Shown here in pieces: positions 33,801 through 38,670 of a stretch of 64,000 nt of DNA. Made by a program: the position numbers and the translations under genes. The notes beneath the pieces are model-generated. The model had not been told where the DNA came from. It worked only from the letters and a program-made list of their open reading frames with translations, and did no database searches. Position 1 is the stretch's first letter, and each line of letters opens with the position of its first letter. The stretch comes from Corbicula japonica (Eukaryota; Mollusca; Bivalvia; Venerida; Cyrenidae). The DNA is taken from contig JAZAYU010000181.1 in the NCBI GenBank assembly GCA_038501625.1, forward strand, positions 1-64,000. Direction: 5' to 3'.

Positions 33801-33991
33801 AGGCTCTAGACTTGGTTCCCTTGGTAACCAATGCTGTCCTTGAGGAACACTATCTCATCGTAGGTGTTGTTGTTGTTGTGGACCCAGGGATTATCCCGAT
33901 AAACTCCCGTGGGGAGAAGCAAAGAATGCATCTACGTGACGGATTCCTTGCCGACCAGCTGGACCCAATATATGTTGCATATAACATGTGA
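839..33991 (+). CDS. DIP2: DIP2 (disco-interacting protein 2 homologue), 3' 32 coding exons
   Basis: The multi-exon gene is 5'-truncated by the window edge. Exons: 839-897, 2065-2122, 7160-7233, 7498-7621, 8251-8342, 8594-8704, 9214-9337, 9500-9603, 12567-12669, 13250-13314, 14663-14756, 15008-15127, 16183-16297, 16605-16744, 17106-17242, 17653-17733, 18452-18579, 18940-19123, 19723-19974, 20746-20826, 24689-24854, 25229-25368, 25662-25823, 26690-26820, 27277-27368, 27952-28028, 28833-29003, 29466-29585, 29951-30025, 32112-32286, 33026-33149, 33739-33991. All introns are GT-AG; the exons total 3,932 bp and stay in phase to a TGA stop. The protein shows two tandem adenylate-forming domains (about residues 65-640 and 725-1300 of the visible chain). 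Landmarks are GDRVALVYPNNDP, KDGSTVGVTVT, RTGLLGF, GDHVALLYPPGID, FSVSTTGMLAGVK, RTGYLGF and the C-terminal DPIYVAYNM. From family knowledge: DIP2 proteins are FAAL-like, affect diacylglycerol metabolism in yeast and animals, and shape axons in flies. The N-terminal DMAP1-binding region is outside the window. Confidence 0.96.
960..1095 (+). repeat. TGTCCRTCTG-rich repeat fragment
   Basis: Contains tcgctctttcgaagataagg, the short direct repeat gggagcgatacata and tgtccatctgtccgtctg. Related text occurs at 12690-12990. Confidence 0.5.
1157..1345. mobile_element. Family A copy, diverged
   Basis: Both GATCCAGATCAG / GATCTGGATC modules are recognisable; the terminal repeats are eroded. Confidence 0.65.
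2065..2122 (+). CDS. DIP2: DIP2 exon w2
   Basis: Encodes RPKRKPLTEYFVEDDEALE, aligned with the RPKRPPL...FVDD linker of vertebrate DIP2. It exits in phase 1 before gtatgc. The following intron (5,037 bp) is the largest in the window and is packed with family A and B copies. Confidence 0.9.
2172..2418. mobile_element. Family A TTAA element
   Basis: TTAACCCTTAACTCC start to GTAAAGGGTTAA end, about 247 bp with both modules. Confidence 0.85.
2455..2793. mobile_element. Family A composite copy
   Basis: A longer, diverged copy with an extra left module (gcacatctgtgccatctgat occurs twice), so either a partial duplication or two merged copies. Confidence 0.65.
2807..3048. mobile_element. Family A element, near-consensus
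   Basis: 242 bp, TTAACCCTTTCC to GGAAAGGGTTAA, both hairpins intact. Same length as the copies at 25879 and 37401. Confidence 0.92.
3321..3546. mobile_element. Family A copy, diverged
   Basis: gttaaccgtttactccat to tgtatgtatg...gttaacg. Right module shortened. Confidence 0.65.
4302..4446. mobile_element. Family B copy, old
   Basis: Diverged hairpin with ggaaaccagtctga and gactggtttccag arms. Confidence 0.55.
4797..5263. mobile_element. Family A copy interrupted by a second copy
   Basis: The outer element starts at ctctttactcc and ends at tatattgagcaaagggttaa. Its right arm is split at an internal TTAA by the element at 4996-5235. Confidence 0.85.
4996..5235. mobile_element. Family A element nested in another copy
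   Basis: 240 bp from TTAACCCTTTCCTCC to GAGGAAAGGGTTAA. The left flank gca and right flank aatgggtatat rejoin into the outer copy across one TTAA, showing TTAA duplication on insertion. Confidence 0.92.
5570..5760. mobile_element. Family A TTAA element, internally deleted
   Basis: TTAACCCTTTACTTC to GAAGTAAAGGGGT; the spacer between modules is lost. Confidence 0.75.
6290..6533. mobile_element. Family A copy
   Basis: ctttactccatatta to tatatggagtaaag, with a short local duplication of gtgtagatccagt at the left module. Confidence 0.75.
6901..7045. mobile_element. Family B hairpin element
   Basis: About 145-bp near-perfect inverted repeat from cccaaggttataaaactgag to ctcagttttataaccttcag. It lies 115 bases upstream of DIP2 exon w3. 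Confidence 0.92.
7160..7233 (+). CDS. DIP2: DIP2 exon w3
   Basis: Encodes PPPDPNAPKPEGS, matching the DPNQPKPEG linker just before the first adenylate-forming domain. The rest of the exon (LSPVPGESLV) is less conserved. Confidence 0.88.
7498..7621 (+). CDS. DIP2: DIP2 exon w4 (start of AMP-binding domain 1)
   Basis: Encodes LPRNLEAALHRYG and AVTVLDQNGKP, the N-terminal part of the first adenylate-forming domain. It runs from acag to a phase 1 donor (gtaatg). A family A copy lies 29 bases into the next intron. Confidence 0.94.
7650..7881. mobile_element. Family A element
   Basis: aacccctt...caaagggttaa; both modules present; 29 bases downstream of the w4 donor. Confidence 0.85.
8251..8342 (+). 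CDS. DIP2: DIP2 exon w5
   Basis: Encodes GKLLSKTLKIAYNLLNKVG and PIKPGDR. This is the helix and loop preceding the GDRVAL strand typical of adenylate-forming enzymes. Confidence 0.93.
8594..8704 (+). CDS. DIP2: DIP2 exon w6
   Basis: Encodes VALVYPNNDPISFINGFYG then PVPVEVPTSRR, a highly conserved core segment of domain 1. Phase 0 at both ends. Confidence 0.95.
9214..9337 (+). CDS. DIP2: DIP2 exon w7
   Basis: Encodes DAGGQGVGFLLGSLNVCHAL and TSEACLKGLSK, equivalent to the GFLLGSCGV...TSDACHKGL stretch of vertebrate DIP2. Confidence 0.94.
9500..9603 (+). CDS. DIP2: DIP2 exon w8
   Basis: Encodes WPRLSWLSTDSMSKLPKDW and IPAYVE. The position corresponds to the GWPKLLWFVT...PPRDW segment of vertebrate proteins. 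Confidence 0.93.
10118..10252. mobile_element. Family B hairpin element
   Basis: cccaaggttataaaactg...agcatctgattggctgaaat and its complement; one arm partly lost. Confidence 0.82.
10481..10694. mobile_element. Family A copy, left hairpin partly deleted
   Basis: taaccctttactccatatata to gataatggagtaaagg. Confidence 0.7.
10826..11026 (-). mobile_element. tRNA-derived SINE
   Basis: On the minus strand a tRNA-like head includes a B-box (GGTTCGAGCCCC) and D-arm text (tggtccagtgctatagtgc). It is followed by a conserved-looking body (tacacctgggtggag on the + strand). The body resembles the central domains of broadly distributed metazoan SINEs; I do not assign a named family. Confidence 0.6.
11508..11613. 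mobile_element. Family A left-half fragment
   Basis: gtgtagatccagatcagcc...tttatttctgacc, no right module. Confidence 0.55.
11945..12066. mobile_element. Family A right-half fragment
   Basis: gcaaacagtgtagacctgat...ctgatctagatctacactgt. Confidence 0.55.
12088..12275. mobile_element. Family A copy, diverged
   Basis: cagctcagccagcac...gatttagatttgcac, with the family spacer ttaggttatttctgacc between modules. Confidence 0.5.
12567..12669 (+). CDS. DIP2: DIP2 exon w9 (P-loop-like A3 motif)
   Basis: Encodes YATGKDGSTVGVTVTRNGAL, the degenerate A3/P-loop equivalent of domain 1. The last ~20 bases plus the donor are repeated in the intron near 12797 and more weakly near 12917. Confidence 0.95.
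12640..12960 (+). repeat. Tandem duplication containing the exon w9 donor
   Basis: The stretch around taactacacagaaggta at the w9/intron junction recurs at 12797-12830 with a second GT donor context. It is followed in both copies by related text (tcacycttt..., aatagggat..., catgaaactt/cacgaaactt). A third, weaker unit starts near 12917. Units are about 120-140 bp. Confidence 0.7.
13250..13314 (+). CDS. DIP2: DIP2 exon w10
   Basis: Short exon encoding VLDFKRDVGLWHGIL, a DIP2 signature (vertebrate VLDFKKDVGLWHGIL). Confidence 0.96.
13668..13826. mobile_element. Family B hairpin element
   Basis: gggcctaagatcataaaactta...agttttatgatcttgtccc. The loop is expanded by repeated tggcaact text. Confidence 0.85.
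13920..14138. repeat. Interspersed repeat, copy 1
   Basis: Shares atatttgaagccaa, atgtactgattagt, gtcatttatgggcat and gtattcc...ctgaa in the same order with 16860-17090. Family A has inserted immediately downstream at 14139. Confidence 0.6.
14139..14325. mobile_element. Family A element, left hairpin excised
   Basis: 187 bp with intact TTAA ends. The left hairpin is reduced to the bare palindrome GCGACCAGTGGTCGC while the right hairpin remains. Confidence 0.9.
14424..14608. mobile_element. Tigger/Tc1-like MITE
   Basis: cattgaaacctattatt at the left and ggtcttaatgaggggtttta at the right, TA-flanked. Related ends occur at 50172-50337 and 50389-50557. Family assignment by terminal motif only. 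Confidence 0.5.
14663..14756 (+). CDS. DIP2: DIP2 exon w11
   Basis: Encodes GMHVIFIPYSLMKVDPASWM, matching MMHVISIPYSLMKVNPLSW of vertebrate DIP2. Confidence 0.96.
14801..14836. mobile_element. Family A end fragment
   Basis: Only the left terminal repeat, ttaactctttcctccatata, is present. Confidence 0.55.
15008..15127 (+). CDS. DIP2: DIP2 exon w12
   Basis: Encodes VKSRDMHWGLLAQKD and LLLVADGANP. The 41-bp minisatellite of the next intron begins within about 20 bases of its donor. Confidence 0.96.
15147..15710 (+). repeat. 41-bp minisatellite in DIP2 intron
   Basis: About 14 units of ~41 bp built on aattgatacactcagtaaa and agtaagcacattaactttc. The array begins within about 20 bases of the w12 donor. 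Confidence 0.92.
16183..16297 (+). CDS. DIP2: DIP2 exon w13
   Basis: Encodes SCDAFLNAFQSKGL and ICPCASSTEALTVSVRR, the A5-like region of domain 1. Confidence 0.96.
16605..16744 (+). CDS. DIP2: DIP2 exon w14
   Basis: Encodes GRGILSMQGLSYGVVRVDSE and QDCGQVMPG. The donor is inside ccaggag|gtgttt; this choice is fixed by phase with the next exon (PGAVM). Confidence 0.94.
16860..17090. repeat. Interspersed repeat, copy 2
   Basis: Diverged partner of 13920-14138 (gagtaaatatatttaaagcc, atgtactgattagtt, ggtcatttatagacat). It ends just before the w15 acceptor region. Confidence 0.6.
17106..17242 (+). CDS. DIP2: DIP2 exon w15
   Basis: Encodes VMIVVKIDGPPYLCKTDEVG and YWGLQGITINTFQ, equivalent to CRTDEIGELCV...NTFEV. 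Confidence 0.95.
17260..17362. mobile_element. Family A fragment
   Basis: ctctttactccatgcatatgg, one module cccagatcagccagcacatc, then a terminal gtagagtaaa. Confidence 0.5.
17653..17733 (+). CDS. DIP2: DIP2 exon w16 (RTGLLGF motif)
   Basis: Encodes TYVRTGLLGFLGP, the A7-like motif. The canonical aspartate of acyl-CoA synthetases (RTGD) is replaced by leucine, as in other DIP2 proteins. Confidence 0.95.
17998..18183. mobile_element. Family B element with internal duplication
   Basis: gcccaagatcattaaa...ttttatgatcatggaccc. The segment ggctgaaaaggcaacttg...gatgcttg is present twice. Confidence 0.85.
18198..18418. mobile_element. Family A copy, diverged
   Basis: gctggcacatcagtgccatctg and tgatctggatctacactggt modules; end cacggagtaaaggatt. 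Confidence 0.6.
18452..18579 (+). CDS. DIP2: DIP2 exon w17
   Basis: Encodes GGLVFVCGSKEGLM and RRHNTDDIIATVLAVEPMKF, the hinge and C-terminal subdomain of adenylate-forming domain 1. Confidence 0.96.
18940..19123 (+). CDS. DIP2: DIP2 exon w18
   Basis: Encodes RIAVFSIEVLKDERIVIIAE, DSIHQVGVFCLALVP and LPK. Very close to the vertebrate sequence, which supports an orthologue rather than another acyl-CoA ligase. Confidence 0.97.
19723..19974 (+). CDS. DIP2: DIP2 exon w19
   Basis: 252-bp exon encoding TPLGGIHLHETRKKFLEGS and MCPHTCVTNLPKPR. This links the two adenylate-forming domains. Phase 0 at both ends. Confidence 0.97.
20123..20284 (+). other. Possible cryptic or poison cassette exon
   Basis: A 162-bp stretch between w19 and w20 is bounded by a good acceptor (tgtttctcag) and a strong donor (ggaag|gtaagt). 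Read in the DIP2 phase it meets TAG at the seventh codon, so inclusion would truncate the protein. Another frame is open over the whole stretch (20083-20322; SSFWWVQGSPIGQWEKG) but resembles nothing I recognise. It may be a decayed insert or chance. Confidence 0.3.
20436..20679. mobile_element. Family A TTAA element
   Basis: 244 bp, TTAACCCTTTCCTCC to GGAGGAACGGGTTAA, both modules present. Confidence 0.9.
20746..20826 (+). CDS. DIP2: DIP2 exon w20 (start of domain 2)
   Basis: Encodes LTEILRYRAQATPDHNLFTL, the start of the second adenylate-forming domain (vertebrate LSEVLQWRAQTTPDHIL). Confidence 0.95.
20973..21376. mobile_element. Family A copy carrying a family B insertion
   Basis: gttaacctgttactcc to atggagtaaagggtt. 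It has a local duplication of tgtgaccagtgtagatccag and is interrupted at 21175-21320 by family B. Confidence 0.75.
21175..21320. mobile_element. Family B element nested in family A
   Basis: gcccaagatcataaaactaa...ttagttttatgatcttgggc. Nearly identical to 38977-39122, including the diagnostic ctggagatcag. Confidence 0.92.
21472..21617. mobile_element. Family B copy, old
   Basis: gtctaagatcacagaattaag...tccaatctcagctatctttt; strongly diverged centre. Confidence 0.5.
21672..21957. mobile_element. Family A copy carrying a family B insertion
   Basis: ttaaccctttactacatgg to ggcgtaaagggttaa, left module deleted, interrupted at 21736-21881. Confidence 0.8.
21736..21881. mobile_element. Family B element nested in family A
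   Basis: gcccaaggttataaaactgag...aagctttattacctcaagtc. Confidence 0.9.
22041..22279. mobile_element. Family A element
   Basis: aacccttcactcc to ggagttaagggttaa, both modules intact. Confidence 0.87.
22514..22658. mobile_element. Family B hairpin element
   Basis: 145-bp near-perfect inverted repeat around gcgaccagtcgc. Confidence 0.93.
22730..22862 (+). repeat. Two-copy direct repeat
   Basis: acagtggtttattccttgaa through cagaatttccactgt occurs twice, about 68 bases apart. Confidence 0.75.
23272..23469. mobile_element. Family A element, right module shortened
   Basis: taaccctttactctatatc to tatagaggaaagggttat. Confidence 0.75.
24427..24635. mobile_element. Family A copy, old
   Basis: caggatcttcactgcttc, atgaatctaaaagcagtg and tatatatggaataaaggg in family order; it lies just upstream of w21. 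Confidence 0.5.
24689..24854 (+). CDS. DIP2: DIP2 exon w21
   Basis: Encodes SQLHKRAERIGCLLMEKGRL and GDHVALLYPPGIDLIAAFYG. It ends in phase 1 inside the codon for glycine of CLYVG. Confidence 0.96.
25229..25368 (+). CDS. DIP2: DIP2 exon w22
   Basis: Encodes VTIRPPHPQNVTTTLPTVKM and KLLRTK. The acceptor is a weak-looking ttataaag, but phase and homology leave no alternative. Confidence 0.95.
25662..25823 (+). CDS. DIP2: DIP2 exon w23 (A3 motif of domain 2)
   Basis: Encodes WPALLDSDDLPKKK and LDFSVSTTGMLAGVK, the P-loop-equivalent motif of domain 2, diverged from canonical TSGSTGxPKG in the DIP2-specific manner. Confidence 0.97.
25879..26120. mobile_element. Family A element, near-consensus
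   Basis: 242 bp, TTAACCCATTCC to GGAATGGGTTAA. The two ends carry compensating changes, so the terminal pairing is kept; both hairpins are near perfect. Confidence 0.93.
26690..26820 (+). CDS. DIP2: DIP2 exon w24
   Basis: Encodes MSHAAATALCRCIKLQCEFY and LDPYSGLGFALW, as in vertebrate KLQCELYPSRE...CGLGFVLW. Confidence 0.96.
27062..27248. mobile_element. Family A copy, diverged
   Basis: gatccagatcagcctgcac and gatccagatctacact modules, ending ccatggagttaag. Confidence 0.6.
27277..27368 (+). CDS. DIP2: DIP2 exon w25
   Basis: Encodes IYSGHHSLLVPPSEVEANPA and VSMYK. Start fixed by phase with the preceding CTAG end. A 27-bp minisatellite follows in the intron. Confidence 0.95.
27477..27783 (+). 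repeat. ~27-bp minisatellite in DIP2 intron
   Basis: About 12 diverged units of gcagcatttggaaattaaaa plus taata. Confidence 0.9.
27952..28028 (+). CDS. DIP2: DIP2 exon w26
   Basis: Encodes VRDTFCSYGVMDLCTRGLG, near-identical to vertebrate VRDTFCSYSVMELCTKGLG. Confidence 0.96.
28083..28178. mobile_element. Family A left-half fragment
   Basis: tgtgtagatccagatcagcc...gatcaggatctacactgttc then tttttgattcattaga. Confidence 0.6.
28262..28450. repeat. Interspersed repeat, inverted partner of 40200-40500
   Basis: gatattccactgttt, accacttttatttcacca and aattctataattcactg occur in reverse complement near 40200-40265; the gaattcatgatgtca end also matches. Confidence 0.65.
28545..28681. mobile_element. 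Family B element nested in a family A remnant
   Basis: gggctgaaggttataaaact...agttttataaccttggg; flanked by family A-like cagtgtagaccct and gtctggatgtacac. Confidence 0.88.
28833..29003 (+). CDS. DIP2: DIP2 exon w27
   Basis: Encodes VRICCVIAEERPRIQLTTSF and AVSTSFGCRVNIGIS. Its last ~40 bases and donor are imperfectly repeated in the intron at about 29065-29111. Confidence 0.96.
29065..29111 (+). repeat. Intronic copy of the exon w27 end
   Basis: tggctg...tca...atag.gata.catttc.ggtatg repeats the last ~40 bases of w27 and its donor about 100 bases downstream, with scattered changes. Confidence 0.65.
29466..29585 (+). CDS. DIP2: DIP2 exon w28
   Basis: Encodes DPTTVFVDLRALRNDRV and KGSPHSLCLMESGK. 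The donor tggcaag|gtatggt is repeated twice more downstream. Confidence 0.96.
29578..29668 (+). repeat. Three-fold repeat of the exon w28 donor junction
   Basis: About 32-bp units, each tggcaaggtatggtat followed by gagttttct, begin at 29579, 29611 and (diverged, gt lost to gc) about 29642. The first unit overlaps the real w28 donor and the second offers a sequence-identical competing donor. Confidence 0.75.
29951..30025 (+). CDS. DIP2: DIP2 exon w29
   Basis: 75-bp exon encoding LLPGVKIAIANPETKG and DSHLGE, conserved in DIP2 (LPGVRIIIANPETKG). Confidence 0.95.
30091..30235. mobile_element. Family B hairpin element
   Basis: gcccaatgttataaaactgag...ctcagttttataacctttag; a family A fragment follows directly. 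Confidence 0.9.
30247..30380. mobile_element. Family A fragment, cut by element C
   Basis: gctaacagtgtagatct to gaagcaaacagtgtaca; the right part is replaced by the element starting at 30382. Confidence 0.6.
30382..31755. mobile_element. Element C: inverted-end element with internal tandem array
   Basis: Ends ttatacccccgc and gcgggggtatta are complementary. The inside is a tccgtccgtccg run and then about seven direct repeats built on aatttccgtcgcagttttct and tatagtcccatatggtgtaa. Repeat starts near 30470, 30658, 30844, 31008, 31177, 31344, 31510 and 31678, so units are about 187 bp at first and about 167 bp later. Non-coding. Confidence 0.8.
31790..32005. mobile_element. Diverged GACCAC-rich Tc1/Tigger-like remnant
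   Basis: Repeated motifs gaagaccaccctt, aagatcaccttaataat and tgtggtcttagtaaaat resemble 50172-50557 and 29170-29340. Confidence 0.4.
32112..32286 (+). CDS. DIP2: DIP2 exon w30 (RTGYLGF motif)
   Basis: Encodes NANGYFTIYGDESLHPDHFD and ARTGYLGFVRRTEL, the A7-like region of domain 2. Confidence 0.97.
32300..32527. mobile_element. Family A TTAA element
   Basis: TTAACCCTTTCCTCC to GGAGGAAAGGGTTAA; begins 13 bases after the w30 donor. Confidence 0.9.
32560..32880. mobile_element. Family A fragments
   Basis: Two pieces: gtactggctgatctggatctg at ~32626 and gtagatccagaagagcctgc...gctcaggatctacac at ~32790. A (TA)n run at 32708-32724 lies between them. Confidence 0.5.
33026..33149 (+). CDS. DIP2: DIP2 exon w31
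   Basis: Encodes HDALFVVGSLDETVMLRGMR then YHPIDIETSVLRSH, the C-terminal subdomain hinge of domain 2. Confidence 0.97.
33739..33991 (+). CDS. DIP2: DIP2 terminal exon w32
   Basis: Encodes WTNLLVVVVELDGNENEALD, EEHYLIVGVVVVVDPG and the invariant end DPIYVAYNM, then TGA at 33989-33991. The last 40 residues are almost identical to the vertebrate protein. Confidence 0.98.
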
Positions 33992-34262
33992 AGAAACGAA
34001 GCTGGCTGGGTTACATTAAAGTAGTGAACCTCTCGATTCAGTATACATTTACTGTTATAAGGCTAGAGACCTGATGAAAAGAAGCAGCTGTGTGTTCAGA
34101 CACATGTATGCCGCAAGGGTTATACTGAGAAAGAAAACTACAAGTTTAATCCTATAAAAGCACATATGCTTCATAAAAGCTTTGAACAAAGGTAAAGTTT
34201 TCATTGGGTTAAGTAAAGATTGGAAATGTTGTTGAAGACACAAAGAACATAACACCAGGTAG

Positions 34263-34268
34263 AATAAA
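34263..34268 (+). terminator. Candidate DIP2 polyadenylation signal
   Basis: AATAAA 272 bases after the stop codon. It is the first canonical signal in the 3' flank; others at 37889 and about 40919 would give much longer 3' UTRs. Sequence alone cannot choose between them. Confidence 0.35.
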
Positions 34269-34605
34269 GAATTAAGTAGTAGACTCTGATTTTATTCACT
34301 GTAATTGTGAGACTTGAAATGAAATCAGCTTACTTTACCTACTGTTTACATAAGTGAAAAAGCACAAGTTGCAAACGGTCTAAGACTCGAGCAAGTCAAA
34401 AGTTAGGTAAAAGATGTTCAAAGAGTGTGAAGCGACTAATCTGGCCATATTGTTACATCAAATGTAACAGAAATTTTACAAAGAAAAAGTGTAATACTGT
34501 AAACTGGTGAAGTGCATTGTGTACCTGTTTGAGGCTTTAGTGTTGAAGATCTGCCACAAGTGAAACAAATGCTTGAAATATTCATATGAGCTACTTCCTG
34601 CTAAT

Positions 34606-34800
34606 ATTACCCTTTACCCGAGGGGATTTTGCATTTATCTAGTGAGCCAACAGTATAGATCCAGATCAGCCTGCACAACCGTGCAGATTTAGATTTATTA
34701 TTAAGTTATTTCTGACAAAGAAATAAACAGTATGGATGTTGGCTGATCTGGATCAACACTGTTCGCCCATGGGATAACAGCCATATCCCATAAGGGTAAC
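34606..34800. mobile_element. Family A copy in DIP2 3' flank
   Basis: ttaccctttacccgagg to ccataagggtaa; left module shortened. Confidence 0.7.
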
Positions 34801-35664
34801 ATTGTTGGTTGACAGTGTACAGATATAGTGACCAATATTAGTTTTGAGTTTGGTCCAATCAGTGTTGCAACTACTAAAATATAATAAAAACTGTCTTTGT
34901 GGTTATATGTTACCCAAACTTTGCCTATGTAACTGCATTGTGTTTTGTTATTTTGAAAATTGTGTCAAGTTTAGTAACAATTTTATACGCTCTGCTGAAA
35001 TAACATTAACTGTGTTCTGAATAACATTATCTGTTAAATTGATATCTCTGTTAATATTCTAGAGGTTTCATATTTCATCATCATTTATTTAAAGAATGAA
35101 AGAGATAAAATAGATAAAATATAAACACATTAAGAAACACATGTTCTCTTTGTTATTGATTCATTGTTACTGAAGATGACCATTTATGACAATGTTAAGG
35201 GTGTTAATACTTGAAAGTCTGTTTCAACGTTAATTCTTGTTAATTATGTGCTGCATTTGGAGTGTATAAGGATACAAGCGGATTGGGGATATACATTTTT
35301 TAGTACAAGGTACACATTTCCATGAGACAAGTTAGTTGTAATAGATATTTTTCTGGAATGTGTTAAAGTAGTAATTGTTTCGATACTACATGACAAACAT
35401 CCTCTCTCATATATGTTCTTAGCAATATACCCCCACCTCACAGAGTGGTGTGACGGTATCCACTCTATATCCCATATATTTTACTCCTAGAATACCGTAA
35501 AGTTATATTTCAAATTATTTTGAAATTGTGTACATAATGATAGCTGCGTAACGTGAGCTAGTAGTAAACAACACCAAGCATAGATGTACAATTAGCGCTT
35601 ATAAGCCTTGTCCATACTGTATAGTTACTGTAATTATTGTATATTTATTGTAAATAGCTTATTA
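34801..35664. other. AT-rich 3' flank with no recognised feature
   Basis: No coding similarity or clear repeat seen; it may be DIP2 3' UTR if the distal polyadenylation signal is used. Confidence 0.5.
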
Positions 35665-35912
35665 GTGAACTCTTTTCTCCATATGTAAGCCTTTATGGCA
35701 TGGGAGAACAGTGTAGATCCAGATCAGCTGGCACATCTGTGCTGTCTGATCAGGATCTTCACTGTTTTGCTTTTTGATTTATTAGGTTATTTCTGACCAA
35801 AAAAGCAAACAGTGCACATCCTGATCAGACGGCTTGATACTTGTGCCAGCTAATCTGGATCTACACTGGTCGCACATGCGATCAAATGCCTATAGATGGA
35901 GTAAAGGGTTAA
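35665..35912. mobile_element. Family A element
   Basis: gaactcttttctccat to ggagtaaagggttaa, both modules intact. Confidence 0.85.
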
Positions 35913-36473
35913 ATGAAAAAAAAACACATATCTAGAATATTTTAACTGTTTATAACAGATATTGAAATTTTAAGAGCTACATACTTGCAGAGTATTAATT
36001 TCTATTAACCCATGTTTGCCATTAATTCTTTAACCTTAAACTATGTTCTAACAGGGGAGACAACTAATAGCTGATTATTTATGTATCACAGGAATCAAAA
36101 AGGTGATAAATAACCTTTAACTTCATAGATACCATGTTGCAAAAAATATTTTAGGGGCATTAGATAGAAAAAATCTCAATAATTTAATAGTGCTAGAGAA
36201 GATGACTTTTTTCAATTTATGATAAATAGTTCTGTTAATTTATTCTAAATTGTATACATTGCTATGACTTGATAGAATATTACATCTGTATGTATAGATA
36301 GAGAAATTTAACATACTAAGATTTCTAGTATGATTTTAAGTCAGTTGGATTAAGATTATATTAACTAAATGGGTAGTCAGTGTGTTAAAAATGATTGTAA
36401 TTAATCATCAAGGTATTTTTTTTGCTCATTTGTGACCCCTACACACCAAAAAGGTCCAAAGGGGTACCTTTGT

Positions 36474-36873
36474 TTAACCCTTTATTCAATGGATATGTCT
36501 TTTATCCTATGAGTGACCAGTGTAGACCTGGATCTGATTTTATATACATGCAGTATGATCTTGATCTACACTGTTTGCTTCTTGATCTGCGAATCTTAAA
36601 GTGGAACAATTGATATCCTGATCAGACTGTAAGATTCACAGATTGATATGGATATGCCGGCTGATCTGTGCCCAAGGTTATAAAACTGAGCATGGAAACC
36701 AGTCTCAAATCTCAAGCATCTGATTGGCTGAAATGGCGACTGGTCGCCATTTCAGCCAATTATATGCTTGAGATTTGAGACTGGTTTCCAATCTCAGCTT
36801 TATAACCTTCAGCCCTGGATCTACACTGGTCGCACTTGTGTAAAAACGCATATATATGGAGGAAAGGGTTTAA
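36474..36873. mobile_element. Family A element carrying a family B insertion
   Basis: TTAACCCTTTATTC to GGAGGAAAGGGTTTAA; family B sits in the right module at 36670-36815, splitting ctgatct from ggatctacactggtcgc. Confidence 0.88.
36670..36815. mobile_element. Family B element nested in family A
   Basis: gcccaaggttataaaactgag to agctttataaccttcagccc. Host flanks gatctg and tggatc suggest a 2-bp target duplication. Confidence 0.93.
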
Positions 36874-37074
36874 CAATTCATGCTGCTGAATGGTCCCTTT
36901 TGGTGTGTTGGGTCACATATGTTTTCATACAATGAGATGTTTTTGTCAGAATCGGTCTGTTTGTTTGTTCACTTGTCGTGTGTTTTGTATGACAGTGTTA
37001 ATGTGCAATATTTATTTTTCTTTTGTTTTGCTAACTGTAATGGGTTCTATCACACTAGTTCTAGAAGTGATTTG

Positions 37075-37315
37075 TTAACCTTTTACTACACATAAACAGG
37101 TTTTATCATGTGTTAGACCAGTGTAGATCCAGATCAGTTGATTAGGAGTTGCACTGTTTGTGATCACCACTGTTTGCTTTTTGATTAATTATGTTATTTC
37201 TGAAGCGAACAGTGCAGATCCTAATCCGATAGCACATATGTGCAGTTTGATCTAGATCTACACTATTCACACATGAGCACATAATAAAACCAATAGATGT
37301 GGAGTAAAGGGTTAA
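37075..37315. mobile_element. Family A TTAA element
   Basis: TTAACCTTTTACTAC to GGAGTAAAGGGTTAA. Confidence 0.83.
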
Positions 37316-37400
37316 TCGGTTTGTCAGATATAAATGGAAATTTTCTTGCAGTTCACAACTTCTGTACCATAAAGGTACAATCATACTGGATGTGCTTTTA

Positions 37401-37642
37401 TTAACCCTTTCCTTGCTATATACGCATTTTTACATGTGTGCGACCAGTGTAGATCCAGATCAGCCGGCACATCCGTGCCGTCTGATCAGGATATGCACTG
37501 GTCGCATATTGGTCAAAAATAACCTAATGAATCAAAAAGCAAACAGTTTAGATCCTGATCAGACGGCACGGATGGGCCGGCTGATCTGGATCTAAACTGT
37601 TCGCCCTAGCAATAAAGGTGTATCTATACAGGAAAGGGTTAA
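37401..37642. mobile_element. Family A element, near-consensus
   Basis: 242 bp, TTAACCCTTTCCTTGC to ACAGGAAAGGGTTAA, both hairpins intact. Confidence 0.93.
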
Positions 37643-37975
37643 AGAAGCCAGTAAAAAAGACCTTTTTTCTTTTCTCATTTCAATCATCTGATACATTTAT
37701 TTTACAGATGAAGAGCCAACAGAATAGCCGTGTTAGCCTTAGTTCTCTTATAAGAATAGTATATATTGTTTTTATATTATGAATGATACACGACTGTGTT
37801 AAAAAAAATTTTAAGATCTGACTGTTTTCTATGTAATCTTCATTCATGCTATTTTATTGAATCTATGTTCACATGGGCTCACTTTGGAAATAAAGTGCTT
37901 CACTCATTCATAGCATTTTTTAAAAACTGAACTGAAGTTGAAAGATCAGTTTATGTAAAGCTGCACTTTCAAACT

Positions 37976-38392
37976 ATAAACCCTCTACTCCATTGTGATG
38001 GCATTTATCCCAATTTGTGTCAAGTGAAGATCCAGATCAACCTGCACATTCGATCTACATTGTTTTGGTCAGATATGGGGCGCGTCATTGAAAAGGTACC
38101 TTCGTTGATATTTTTTGACAATTTCATTGTTGCTATATTTGGAATAACTTACATTTATCTGTTATTTTATCATGACAAAAAGGAGATTTTATTAGAAATT
38201 TAACTCAATGAATCCATAAAAATTAACATCGTCTGCAAAACTTAATGACGTCTTTTTAATATAAGTGAACAATATAGATCCTGATAAGACTGCACGGATG
38301 TGCAGGCTGATCTAGATCTACAAAGGTTGCAAATAGGATTAAAATGCCGCACATAGGATAAATGATGTATCTTCGGAGTATAGGGTCAACTA
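37976..38392. mobile_element. Family A copy split by ~220 bp of unrelated DNA
   Basis: Left part ctctactccattgtgatgg...gatcaacctgcac; right part gaacaatatagatcctga...gatctagatctac. Confidence 0.55.
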
Positions 38393-38670
38393 TATTTGCT
38401 TTCCTTCCATGACAGTTTGTACCCAAAGATAGAGGAATTAATATTTACATCATTGCTTTAATTGATTATTGCATAACAGAATTAAATTTATTAATGATAA
38501 ACAGTAAAAGGCATAATAACGAAAAAAAGAATCTAGTCACTAGAGTTGATAATTTCTATTTTTATTTATTTTTATATCTTTTTATCTTAATTATGTTGCA
38601 AATTGAACTAGAAAAAGGCACCATGGTTAAAAAGACCTCTTCTTTCTTGACTTGTGGAAGTTTGAATGAT

